From contig DJPN01000028.1 of assembly GCA_002438565.1 (NCBI GenBank), positions 14,876 to 78,875 on the forward strand: a DNA stretch of 64,000 nucleotides, in the 5' to 3' direction. Positions 52,079 through 59,814 of the stretch are shown here, in pieces. The notes beneath the pieces are model-generated. The model was not told the origin of the DNA, made no database searches, and saw nothing but the letters and a program-made list of their open reading frames with translations. How positions within the stretch are numbered: position 1 is the first letter of the stretch; every line of letters starts with the position of its first letter. The DNA comes from Alphaproteobacteria bacterium UBA6411. GTDB taxonomy: Bacteria; Pseudomonadota; Alphaproteobacteria; CAAGCB01; CAG-977. A program made the translations under genes and the position numbers.

Positions 52079-52952
52079 TCAGTTTCAGCAGGTTCACGCC
52101 GTTGCCTTTTGTCATAAAGACTTTGTTGCAATACGGACATTGCGTAAACACGGCCGAGAATTTTTTGGCAAGCTTCATCGCGATAAACGGCGGAATCAGC
52201 AGCAGCACCAGAACGACAATCAAAACCGCCCAGAAACCGTAAGTGTAACACGCGTCGACCTTGCGCACGGCGTTTTTGAAAATGCCGCCTTTTTTCAGTT
52301 CCTTGTAAACACTTGCCGTCGCTTTTCTGTCCTGTTCGGACATCAAGCCGTAATTGCCTTTGACCACCTTTTTATAAGCGGAATCGCTTAACGCCAGCTG
52401 TTTTTGCATTTGCGACGACGCCAAAGCGGACACTTCTTTTTTCAATCCGTCGCGCACGTTTTTGTTCAGCGCCGCTTTCAGTTCGTCGGTCGACGATTTC
52501 AGTTGTTTGTTGATTTTGCCGACCTGCGTTTGCAAAGTGTCCGTCGCTTCGGTGATTTTTTTGTTTACGTTGTCGGCTTCTTTGACGCCCAGTTTTGACA
52601 AAGTCGAAGACAGCTTTTTCGCCTTGTCCGTCGTTTTGGTCAGTTTTTCCAGCTTCGACGTGTCCAGTTTGATTTCGGGAATTTTCAGCTGAGCCGTGTA
52701 TTTGTCAATGTCGACGCTTTTCAGCACTTTGTCCGTAAAGGCGTCGTACTGGTCGGCAAGAACGTTGCTCGCCGTGCCGACGGCTCTGACAACGGCGAAT
52801 TCCTTGATGCTTTCGCCGTAGGTTGCGATAAAATACATCGCGGGCGCAATAACCGCCAAAATCCAAATCAGCGAAAAAATCCGCGCCGCTTTAATCAAAA
52901 AAGATGTCTGGTGAAGCAGTTTGTATTCTTCACCCTCTGTTGCCGTAGCCAT
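52065..52952 (-). CDS. Hypothetical coiled-coil membrane protein with a terminal CPYC
   Basis: 295 residues. It has two membrane segments, near residues 23-45 and 240-262, with a long helical, Lys/Thr/Leu-rich region between (about 90-210) that should form coiled coils. A C-terminal CPYC lies in AVFTQCPYCNKVFMTKG, half of a zinc-ribbon-like motif. No family recognised. It lies 3 bases downstream of the esterase gene, on the same strand. Confidence 0.7.
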   Translation of the reverse strand: MATATEGEEYKLLHQTSFLIKAARIFSLIWILAVIAPAMYFIATYGESIKEFAVVRAVGTASNVLADQYDAFTDKVLKSVDIDKYTAQLKIPEIKLDTSKLEKLTKTTDKAKKLSSTLSKLGVKEADNVNKKITEATDTLQTQVGKINKQLKSSTDELKAALNKNVRDGLKKEVSALASSQMQKQLALSDSAYKKVVKGNYGLMSEQDRKATASVYKELKKGGIFKNAVRKVDACYTYGFWAVLIVVLVLLLIPPFIAMKLAKKFSAVFTQCPYCNKVFMTKGNGVNLLKLIKFW

Positions 52953-52955
52953 AGC

Positions 52956-53726
52956 TTACCCCCTTTGTTTTGTTCTGTCGCCCCACGGCTTTGCCAGCCG
53001 CAGGATTTCGCCCATTGCTTCTTTTTCAAAAAACGTGTGGTCGCGTCCCCAAACGACTTTGGTAACCGTTCTTTGTCCGTTTCTGAACAACGTCTTGTCC
53101 GCCAACACAAAGCCGCCGAACGGAACGGTCGTGTCCTCCGATCCGTGAACCAAAATGAATTCGGGCTTGGACTGCGACGGGTGACTGTCCACCTCCGCCG
53201 CGTTCAGCAGACAGCCCGCGACAATCATCACGCCGCCCAGCGGAATCAAGCCGCCGTCCTCGGTTACGTTCGCCAGTTCGTCACATTCCGCCGTCAGCTG
53301 CAAAGCCAGCATTGCGCCCTGCGACACGCCGAAAACGAACGTGTTTTCCGCGCCGATGCCGTGAAATTCCATGCGGTCGCGGATATAATCGATAACGACT
53401 TGCGCTGCGGGGTCGTAATTTTCGTACATCTGCGAAAACTTTGCATAAACGGCGGGCGTCATTTCGTCGGGATGCAACGTCAGCCATTCATCCTTGAACC
53501 CGTCGGGAATCGAAAACCATTGGCGGGCTTCCTCGTTGCCGTCCATGGCTTCCAACCCGTCCGGAACGTAAAACACCGCGTCGGGCATGACCGTTTGCAG
53601 TTCACGCACGAACCACGCATTCGATTTGCCCGTGCCGCCCATGCCGTGCAGGTAAACGACCAACTGTTTCGGAGCCGCCCCGTTCAAAGGCATGACGACC
53701 GCGCCGTTCAACAAAGGTTTCCGCAT
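52956..53726 (-). CDS. Alpha/beta-hydrolase, phospholipase/carboxylesterase type
   Basis: 256 residues. The oxyanion segment is LVVYLHGMGGTG and the nucleophile elbow is GVSQGA, with Asp and His in HGSEDTTVPF and WGRDHTFF. This is the layout of the small carboxylesterase/lysophospholipase family. Substrate unknown. Its start lies 1 base after the pheT stop, so it is probably the tail of the rpmI-rplT-pheS-pheT operon. Confidence 0.88.
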   Translation of the reverse strand: MRKPLLNGAVVMPLNGAAPKQLVVYLHGMGGTGKSNAWFVRELQTVMPDAVFYVPDGLEAMDGNEEARQWFSIPDGFKDEWLTLHPDEMTPAVYAKFSQMYENYDPAAQVVIDYIRDRMEFHGIGAENTFVFGVSQGAMLALQLTAECDELANVTEDGGLIPLGGVMIVAGCLLNAAEVDSHPSQSKPEFILVHGSEDTTVPFGGFVLADKTLFRNGQRTVTKVVWGRDHTFFEKEAMGEILRLAKPWGDRTKQRG

Positions 53727-53727
53727 A

Positions 53728-56109
53728 TCAGCCCCTCAACGTTGCGCCCGTCGCGACGCCGACAGCACCGACGACACGGCGGCAGACGCTTTCGATTTCT
53801 TCGTCCGTCATCGTTTTTTCGACGGGCTGAATCGTCAGCTGAATCGCAATCGACTTTTTGTCGCCCAGAGCTTCGCCTTCGTACAAATCGAAAACGGAAA
53901 CGTCAGTGATCAGCGTCTTGTCCGTGTTTTTGGCGGCCGAAACGATTTTTTCCGCGTCGACTTTACGGTCGACCAAGAACGCCAAATCGCGGAAAATCGG
54001 CGTGAAAGCGGACAGCTTCAGCGTTTTGACGCCTTTGCCGTTTTTCTTTTTCGCGGGCGGCAGGCGGTCAAGGAAGACTTCACAGGCGCAAACGGTCGTT
54101 TTGACGTCCATCGCCTTTAAAATCTTGGGATGAAGTTCGCCGAAGTACGCCAGAACCGTTTTGCCGATTTTAACCGCGCCCGACCGTCCGGGGTGATACC
54201 AAGCGGGGGCTTCGCGCACGATTTGCACGCTTTGCGGGGCTTCCGCCGCATCCAAAGCCGCCAGAGCGTCGGCTTTCGCGTCGAACACGTCGACGGGACG
54301 CTGAGCAACCGCCCAATGACGCGGAGTCGCCTGTCCGAAACGCAGCTGGCACGCGACCGTTTCCTGTTCCATCGGCTTGAACCCGAAGAACTGCGGTCCG
54401 ACTTCAAACAAACAGCCGTCAAACGTGCCTTTGGTAATGTTGGAACGCGCCGCCGCAATCAAATTCGGCAGCAGGTTCGGACGCATTTCGTTCAAATCCG
54501 CGCTGATCGGATTGGCAATCAAAACGGCGTCTTTGGTGCGGAACGGCACGGCGTCCTTGGACGACATGAACGACCATGTAATCGTCTGGTATCCGCCGCG
54601 GTTCGCCATGGCGCGGCGCACCGACACTTCGCGGCGCTGTTTGGGCTGCAAAATCCCGTGAACGCCGTTCGGACGCGGCAAAGCGATTTCGGGCAGTTTG
54701 TCGTAGCCGTAAATGCGCAGGACTTCTTCGACCAAATCGTGCGCGCCCGAAATGTCGGAACGCCACGTCGGACGAACAACGGAAAAGATTTTGCCGTCTT
54801 CTTTGACAGCACAGCCCAGTTTTTCCAGAATTTCCTTGCAAATGTTCGCGGGGACGTCAACGCCGCACAGCTTTTCGACGCGTTTCGGGTCGAAAGCAAT
54901 CGGGGCGGGCTGTTCGGGTTCCTTGCCTGTCACAATCAGTTCGGAACATTCGCCGCCGCACAGCTCCACAATCATCTGCGCCGCCATATCCGCGCCGACG
55001 GGAATCGTCGAAGCGGGATCAATGCCGCGTTCAAAACGCTGACGCGAATCGGACGTCAAAATCAGTTTCTGCCCCGTTTTGGCAATGCTTTCAGGGTCGA
55101 AGTAGGCGGATTCCAGCAAAACGCGCGTAGTTTCATCGGTGCATCCCGACACTTCGCCGCCCATGATGCCGGCAATGGATTCGACGCCGTTTTCGTCGGC
55201 GATGACGACCATGCCGTCGCTCAGCGTATATTCCTTACCGTCCAAAACCAGCAGTTTTTCGCCGTCGCGCGCGGATCGCACGGTGATTTGCCCCTTGACT
55301 TTATCGGCGTCGAAAACATGCAAAGGACGGCCGAACGTAATGTTGAAATAGTTGGTTACATCCACCAGCGCGGAAATCGGACGCAAGCCGACCGCCGTCA
55401 GTCTGTCCTGCATCCATTTCGGGGACGGGACGTTCTTTACGCCGCGAATTTCACGCAGGGTAAAGAACGGCGCGCCGATATCTGTCGCTTCGTTTGAAAG
55501 CTTGACAGAACTTGCAAAACCGCAAACCGTCACGTTATGCTTCGGTGTTTTCAGCGTTCCAACGCCGGCCGCCGCCAAATCGCGCGCAATGCCGTAAACG
55601 CTCATGCAGTCGCCGCGGTTCGGCGTAATCGACACGTCAAACACGGGATCGGACGGATAAACGGTCGTAATGGACGCGCCGACAACCGCATCCGCGGGAC
55701 ATTCGATAATGCCCGTGTGATCGGGACCGATGCCCAGTTCGTCTTCGGCGCACATCATGCCGAAGCTTTCGACGCCGCGGATTTTACCCGCCTTTAACTT
55801 GTCGCCGAAAGCAGGAACATAATCCCCCGGACGCGCCAAGATGCCTTTCATACCCGCGCGCGCATTCGGCGCGCCGCACACGATTTGCACCAACTCTTTA
55901 CCCGTGTTGACTTTCAAAACGTGCAAGTGATCGGAATCGGGGTGCGGGACACATTCGTCAATGCTGACGACAATCAAATCCTTGACCGCCGCCAAAGGAT
56001 CGACGACTTCCTCGATTTCCAAACCGATAGCGGTCAGACGTTCGGCGATTTCGTCAACGCCCGCGTTCGTATCCAAAAAATCTTTCAACCAGCTCAGCGT
56101 GAATTTCAT
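53728..56109 (-). CDS. pheT: Phenylalanine-tRNA ligase beta subunit
   Basis: 793 residues. It begins MKFTLSWLKDFLDTNAGVDE and has the tRNA-binding OB fold, the B3/B4 editing region (LSNEATDIGAPFFTLREIRG), the B5 domain and the C-terminal FDX-anticodon-binding domain (FTPIFRDLAFLVDRKVDAEK). It overlaps pheS as ATGA. Confidence 0.98.
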   Translation of the reverse strand: MKFTLSWLKDFLDTNAGVDEIAERLTAIGLEIEEVVDPLAAVKDLIVVSIDECVPHPDSDHLHVLKVNTGKELVQIVCGAPNARAGMKGILARPGDYVPAFGDKLKAGKIRGVESFGMMCAEDELGIGPDHTGIIECPADAVVGASITTVYPSDPVFDVSITPNRGDCMSVYGIARDLAAAGVGTLKTPKHNVTVCGFASSVKLSNEATDIGAPFFTLREIRGVKNVPSPKWMQDRLTAVGLRPISALVDVTNYFNITFGRPLHVFDADKVKGQITVRSARDGEKLLVLDGKEYTLSDGMVVIADENGVESIAGIMGGEVSGCTDETTRVLLESAYFDPESIAKTGQKLILTSDSRQRFERGIDPASTIPVGADMAAQMIVELCGGECSELIVTGKEPEQPAPIAFDPKRVEKLCGVDVPANICKEILEKLGCAVKEDGKIFSVVRPTWRSDISGAHDLVEEVLRIYGYDKLPEIALPRPNGVHGILQPKQRREVSVRRAMANRGGYQTITWSFMSSKDAVPFRTKDAVLIANPISADLNEMRPNLLPNLIAAARSNITKGTFDGCLFEVGPQFFGFKPMEQETVACQLRFGQATPRHWAVAQRPVDVFDAKADALAALDAAEAPQSVQIVREAPAWYHPGRSGAVKIGKTVLAYFGELHPKILKAMDVKTTVCACEVFLDRLPPAKKKNGKGVKTLKLSAFTPIFRDLAFLVDRKVDAEKIVSAAKNTDKTLITDVSVFDLYEGEALGDKKSIAIQLTIQPVEKTMTDEEIESVCRRVVGAVGVATGATLRG

Positions 56110-57200
56110 CTTTTGTTTCCTCCCGTCATGCTCAATCCCGACGCCGTCGAGGGAATGTCCAAAGGAACAAACCCGTAATGTTTAATCCAGCGCAAATCCG
56201 ATTCAAAGAACGTGCGCAAATCGGGAATCGCGTATTTCAGCATTGCCAGACGGTCAAGCCCGATGCCGAACGCGAAGCCTTGATAGATTTCGGGATCGAT
56301 GTTGCACGCCTTCAAAACGTTCGGGTGAACCATGCCGCAACCCAGAATTTCCAGCCAGTCGTCGCCTTCGCCGATTTTCAATTCGCCGTTTTTGCGCGAA
56401 CAGCCGATATCCATTTCCGCCGACGGTTCCGTGAACGGAAAGAACGACGGGCGGAAGCGCACAGGCACTTTGTCCAGTTCGAAAAACGTTTTGACGAATT
56501 CAATCAGGCAGCCTTTCAAATGCGCCATATTGGTTTCGGTGTCAACAATCAAGCCTTCTACCTGATGGAACATCGGGGCGTGCGTCGCGTCGTAATCGCA
56601 GCGGTAAGTGCGCCCCGGCACAATCACGCGCACGGGCGGTTTTTGTTTTTCCATCGTGCGGATCTGCACGGCAGACGTTTGCGTGCGTACAATGAACTTG
56701 TCGCCGTTTTCCTCGCCCTTCAGATAGAACGTGTCCTGCATCTGGCGGGCGGGGTGGTTTTTCGGCGTGTTCAAAGCGGTGAAGTTATGGAAATCGTCCT
56801 CGATGTCGGGACCTTCAGCGACGTCAAAGCCCATTTGTCCGAAAATGGCGACGACCTCGTCATACGTTTGGTACAGCGGGTGGACGCGGCCTTGCGTTTC
56901 GGGGCGGACGGGCAGCGTGATGTCCACGGCTTCGCGCGCCAAACGGGCGTTGATGGCGTCTTCCTCCAATTTGGATTTTTTCGCCTCGATCGCGTCGGCG
57001 ACGGCGGTTTTCAGCGTGTTGAACTGCTGTCCCGCAGCTTTGCGTTCGTCGGGGCTCATCGCTCCCAAGGTTTTCATCTTTTCGGTAATCAAGCCTTTTT
57101 TGCCCAAAACGGCGACGCGCACGGCGTCCAGCTGCGCCAAATCGGCGGCGGATTCGACCTGCGCCAGCAAATCGGCTTGAAGCGTTTCCATATCACTCAT
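56106..57200 (-). CDS. pheS: Phenylalanine-tRNA ligase alpha subunit
   Basis: 364 residues. It has an N-terminal coiled-coil and a class II core with RTQTSAVQIRTM, YRCDYDATHAPMFHQVEG and FRPSFFPFTEPSAEMDI. The ATG at 57200 has AAGGA 9 bases upstream. It forms the catalytic subunit of the (alpha-beta)2 enzyme. Confidence 0.98.
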   Translation of the reverse strand: MSDMETLQADLLAQVESAADLAQLDAVRVAVLGKKGLITEKMKTLGAMSPDERKAAGQQFNTLKTAVADAIEAKKSKLEEDAINARLAREAVDITLPVRPETQGRVHPLYQTYDEVVAIFGQMGFDVAEGPDIEDDFHNFTALNTPKNHPARQMQDTFYLKGEENGDKFIVRTQTSAVQIRTMEKQKPPVRVIVPGRTYRCDYDATHAPMFHQVEGLIVDTETNMAHLKGCLIEFVKTFFELDKVPVRFRPSFFPFTEPSAEMDIGCSRKNGELKIGEGDDWLEILGCGMVHPNVLKACNIDPEIYQGFAFGIGLDRLAMLKYAIPDLRTFFESDLRWIKHYGFVPLDIPSTASGLSMTGGNKR

Positions 57201-57222
57201 TAAACAAATCCTTTATCACACG

Positions 57223-57245
57223 AAAGGGGCGCAATGCGCCCCTTT
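57223..57245. terminator. Hairpin between rplT and pheS
   Basis: AAAGGGGCGC (57223-57232) pairs with GCGCCCCTTT (57236-57245) around AAT. On the minus strand it lacks a following T run, so it is more likely a partial terminator or mRNA-processing site that lowers pheST expression relative to the ribosomal genes. Confidence 0.55.
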
Positions 57246-57265
57246 GTTTTTCGGCAACCCGAAGC

Positions 57266-57625
57266 TTAAGCTTTCAAAGCGGCTTTCACGGAATCGACGA
57301 CTTTCGCAAAAGCGGCGGGCTGGTTCATCGCCAAGTCGGCCAAAATCTTGCGATCCATTTCAATGCCGGCTTTGGTCAAGCCGTTGATGAATTTGGAATA
57401 GGTCAATCCGTATTCGCGGACGCCGGCGTTGATACGCTGAATCCACAAAGCGCGGAAGTTGCTTTTCTTCTTGCGGCGATCGCGATAGGCATACTGCAAG
57501 CCTTTTTCGACTTTTTCCAAAGCGACGCGATACAGGGCGTGATTGCTTTCACGGTAGCCTTTCGCAAGTTTCAAAATCTTTTTGTGTTTGACATGAGCCG
57601 TCATACCACGTTTTACACGAGCCAT
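57266..57625 (-). CDS. rplT: 50S ribosomal protein L20
   Basis: 119 residues, exact family length, beginning MARVKRGMTAHVKHKKILKL and containing YAYRDRRKKKSNFRALWIQR. L20 is needed early in 50S assembly and autoregulates this operon in several bacteria. Confidence 0.99.
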   Translation of the reverse strand: MARVKRGMTAHVKHKKILKLAKGYRESNHALYRVALEKVEKGLQYAYRDRRKKKSNFRALWIQRINAGVREYGLTYSKFINGLTKAGIEMDRKILADLAMNQPAAFAKVVDSVKAALKA

Positions 57626-57646
57626 TTTCTTATCTCCTCAACCGAC

Positions 57647-57844
57647 TTAGTTATAGGGCATGAAACGATCGACGATTTTGAAATCGCATTCGCGCAGCAA
57701 CGTCGTGCCGCGGGCTTTGCGTTTCATTTTCGTCGGCTTGGAAATCAAACGGTGACGCTTGCTGGCGTAGCCGTGTTTGATGCCGCCGGCACCGGTACGG
57801 GCAAAACGTTTTTTGACCGAACTTTTTGTCTTCAATTTGGGCAT
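57647..57844 (-). CDS. rpmI: 50S ribosomal protein L35
   Basis: 65 residues, from MPKLKTKSSVKKRFARTGAG. The ATG at 57844 has AAGGAG upstream; the longer open frame is not used. infC, usual just upstream in many bacteria, is absent here. The leader (57845-58020) contains an inverted repeat, AAGCCC/GGGCTT (57903-57908 and 57933-57938), that could serve in regulation. Confidence 0.98.
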   Translation of the reverse strand: MPKLKTKSSVKKRFARTGAGGIKHGYASKRHRLISKPTKMKRKARGTTLLRECDFKIVDRFMPYN

Positions 57845-58031
57845 TTCCGTCTCCTTCACAGTATATTTTAACGGTTCTGCGTTTCTAAGGCTGCCCTTAT
57901 ACAAGCCCGAAAAACGCGCTTCCCTTTTCCAAGGGCTTTGTCTTTATACGTTCAAAATTCCCCGATTGCAAGCATTATTTTGCCTTGTTTTTCCGAATCT
58001 TGCGCGGTAAAACCGCAAACGGAGAAAGACA

Positions 58032-58682
58032 ATGAAATATCATTTCAGCATGACGAAAAAATGCCTGTGCTGCCTGTTCGGACTGGCCATCAGCGGAATC
58101 GGCGTCGCGCTCAGCACGCGTCCCGATTTGGGAACCAGCCCGATTTCCAGCCTGCCCTACACGATGACTTTTGTTTACCCGCTCAGCTTCGGAATGTGGA
58201 CGATTCTTGTAAACGCTTTGTTCGTGTTCGCGCAAGTGTTCGTTTTGGGCAAAAGCTTCAAACTGCATCAGCTGTCCCAGCTGTTCGCCGCGGCGGTGTT
58301 CGGATTTTTTATCGACGTGGGCATGTGGGCGTCCGCGTGTTTTACGCCGCAAAATTACGCTTTGCGTCTGATTGAACAAATCGCGGGCTGCGCGATTTTG
58401 GCGGCGGGCATTTCGTTCGAGCTGATAGCCGACGTTACCTACATGCCGGGGGAAGGATTAATAAAAGCGATTGCCTCGCGTTGGAAAATGAATTTCGGCA
58501 AACTGAAAGTCTGCTTTGACGCATCGCTGGTCATCCTGTCCGTTGCGTTGTCTTTGGTAGTCTGCGGGCAAATCCACGGCATCCGCGAAGGTACTTTCGT
58601 CGCCGTCATACTGGTCGGCACGTTCATCCGCCGCTATCAAAAACCGTTCCGGTTTTTCAAAAGACGGCTGGTGAAAGCGTAA
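58032..58682 (+). CDS. YczE/YitT-like membrane protein
   Basis: 216 residues with about five or six membrane helices. It has the family's conserved GVALSTRPDLGTSPISSLPY motif after the first helix and TYMPGEGLIKAIASRW later. Members are integral membrane proteins of unknown transport or regulatory role. GGAG precedes the ATG. The gene diverges from rpmI. Confidence 0.82.
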   Translation: MKYHFSMTKKCLCCLFGLAISGIGVALSTRPDLGTSPISSLPYTMTFVYPLSFGMWTILVNALFVFAQVFVLGKSFKLHQLSQLFAAAVFGFFIDVGMWASACFTPQNYALRLIEQIAGCAILAAGISFELIADVTYMPGEGLIKAIASRWKMNFGKLKVCFDASLVILSVALSLVVCGQIHGIREGTFVAVILVGTFIRRYQKPFRFFKRRLVKA

Positions 58683-58698
58683 GGACAGATATTTTTTC

Positions 58699-58727
58699 TT
58701 GACATAAGCGAAGCAAAAAAACATAAT
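58699..58727 (+). promoter_or_regulatory. Strong promoter of the Abi-associated RNA
   Basis: A perfect -35 TTGACA (58699-58704), a 17-base spacer and CATAAT (58722-58727). The expected transcription start is near 58734, so the first transcribed unit is the small RNA, not a longer leader of an upstream gene. Confidence 0.8.
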
Positions 58728-58733
58728 ATCAGC

Positions 58734-58801
58734 TAACGGACCCGCCAGGCTTCATAGTTGTCTTGATGATAGCTAACAGCATAATTGGCGGGTATTTTTT
58801 T
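58734..58801 (+). ncRNA. Predicted small structured RNA upstream of the Abi_2 gene
   Basis: About 70 nt from the predicted start to the T run. An 8-bp closing stem (58740-58747 with 58786-58793, ACCCGCCA with TGGCGGGT) is followed by seven T at 58795-58801, which makes an intrinsic terminator. Within the loop TAGTT (58755-58759) can pair with AGCTA (58771-58775). The word AGCTAAC occurs at both 58731-58737 and 58771-58777, so alternative pairing is possible. AbiF-type Abi genes are known to be accompanied by a conserved RNA; this position and size fit that, but sequence homology was not tested. Confidence 0.65.
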
Positions 58802-58811
58802 AGGAATTGAC

Positions 58812-59789
58812 ATGCCAGATATTTACCCCCCGACAAATTTGGATGAACAAATCGAAATTCTTAAAAAACGCGGGATGACTTTTATTGATGAAGAACGTGC
58901 AAAGAAATATATCCGCTACATCGGGTATAAAAGATTATCTTGGTATTGGCATCCTTTTTATGATGGAACCTCAGGAAAATTCAAATGTAAAATGTCTTTT
59001 GACGATATCCTTTCCCTTTATATTTTTGATAGAAAGCTAAGGATGCTCTTTCTCGAAGCTTCAGAGAGAATAGAAATCTGCACTAAGACACTTTTTTCTG
59101 ACATATTAAGCTTAAATCATGGATCGTCTTGGTATTTGGACGCCAATTTGTTTGATACAAAAACAGATAAATTTTATAAAAATAATAAACCACAGACTGA
59201 AACAGTTGATCATGGAAGTTTAATGAAATCCCTTTCAGAAGAACTCTCACGGCATAAATCAAATAATTCACTTTTGAAGAATTTTCATTCGATATATTCT
59301 GCAAAGCTATATTCATGGGATTTGTTTCAACTTTTGACATTCGGTAAATTTTCGCGAGTTCTTGAATTAACAAAAGGAACTGAATTGAAAGAGTTTTATG
59401 GCTTGTTTTCCCTTCCTAAAGCTGTTTTTGACAATTGGATTGAATGTATTGTTTCCGTTAGAAATATTTGCGCACATTATGGATTATTTTCTTTTCGTAC
59501 TTTTTCAAACAAGCCGAAAAGCTTACTTAAATCCGGCAAACGATCTTTTGAAAAAATTTTTAGCGGTAAACTGCAAGAAAGCTTTTTTGCCCAATTTTAC
59601 ATCTTTTCTTATTTTATTTTTAAAATCTCTCCAACTTCCAGTTGGGCAAAAAGAGTCGTTAAAGAAATCACAGACGCTGAAAGAAAAACATCGTTAATTT
59701 CTTTTGAAGCACTGGGTTTTCCAAAAAATTGGAGAGAAGACGCCATCTTACAGAAAATGCTGCAGGAAGATCAACCGGAACTGCTTTAA
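58812..59789 (+). CDS. Abi_2 (AbiD/AbiF-like) HEPN abortive-infection protein
   Basis: 325 residues. The family hallmark IRYIGYKRLSWYWHPFYD is near residues 34-51, and a HEPN RNase motif RNICAH (R217, H222; Rx4H with the Asn after Arg) is in the second half. These proteins act in abortive infection or as toxins that cleave RNA. The ATG at 58812 has AGGA 7 bases upstream, right after the terminator of the small RNA, so translation depends on read-through of that terminator or a second promoter. The gene is far more AT-rich than its neighbours and uses AAA/TTT/ATT codons heavily, a clear sign of transfer. It separates the YczE-like gene from the ankyrin gene. Confidence 0.9.
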   Translation: MPDIYPPTNLDEQIEILKKRGMTFIDEERAKKYIRYIGYKRLSWYWHPFYDGTSGKFKCKMSFDDILSLYIFDRKLRMLFLEASERIEICTKTLFSDILSLNHGSSWYLDANLFDTKTDKFYKNNKPQTETVDHGSLMKSLSEELSRHKSNNSLLKNFHSIYSAKLYSWDLFQLLTFGKFSRVLELTKGTELKEFYGLFSLPKAVFDNWIECIVSVRNICAHYGLFSFRTFSNKPKSLLKSGKRSFEKIFSGKLQESFFAQFYIFSYFIFKISPTSSWAKRVVKEITDAERKTSLISFEALGFPKNWREDAILQKMLQEDQPELL

Positions 59790-59814
59790 TTTTTTTGTTT
59801 GCTATCGCATCAGT

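Noticed and set aside
54130..55497. A 455-residue open frame antisense to pheT
   Set aside because: Shadow of a complete pheT.
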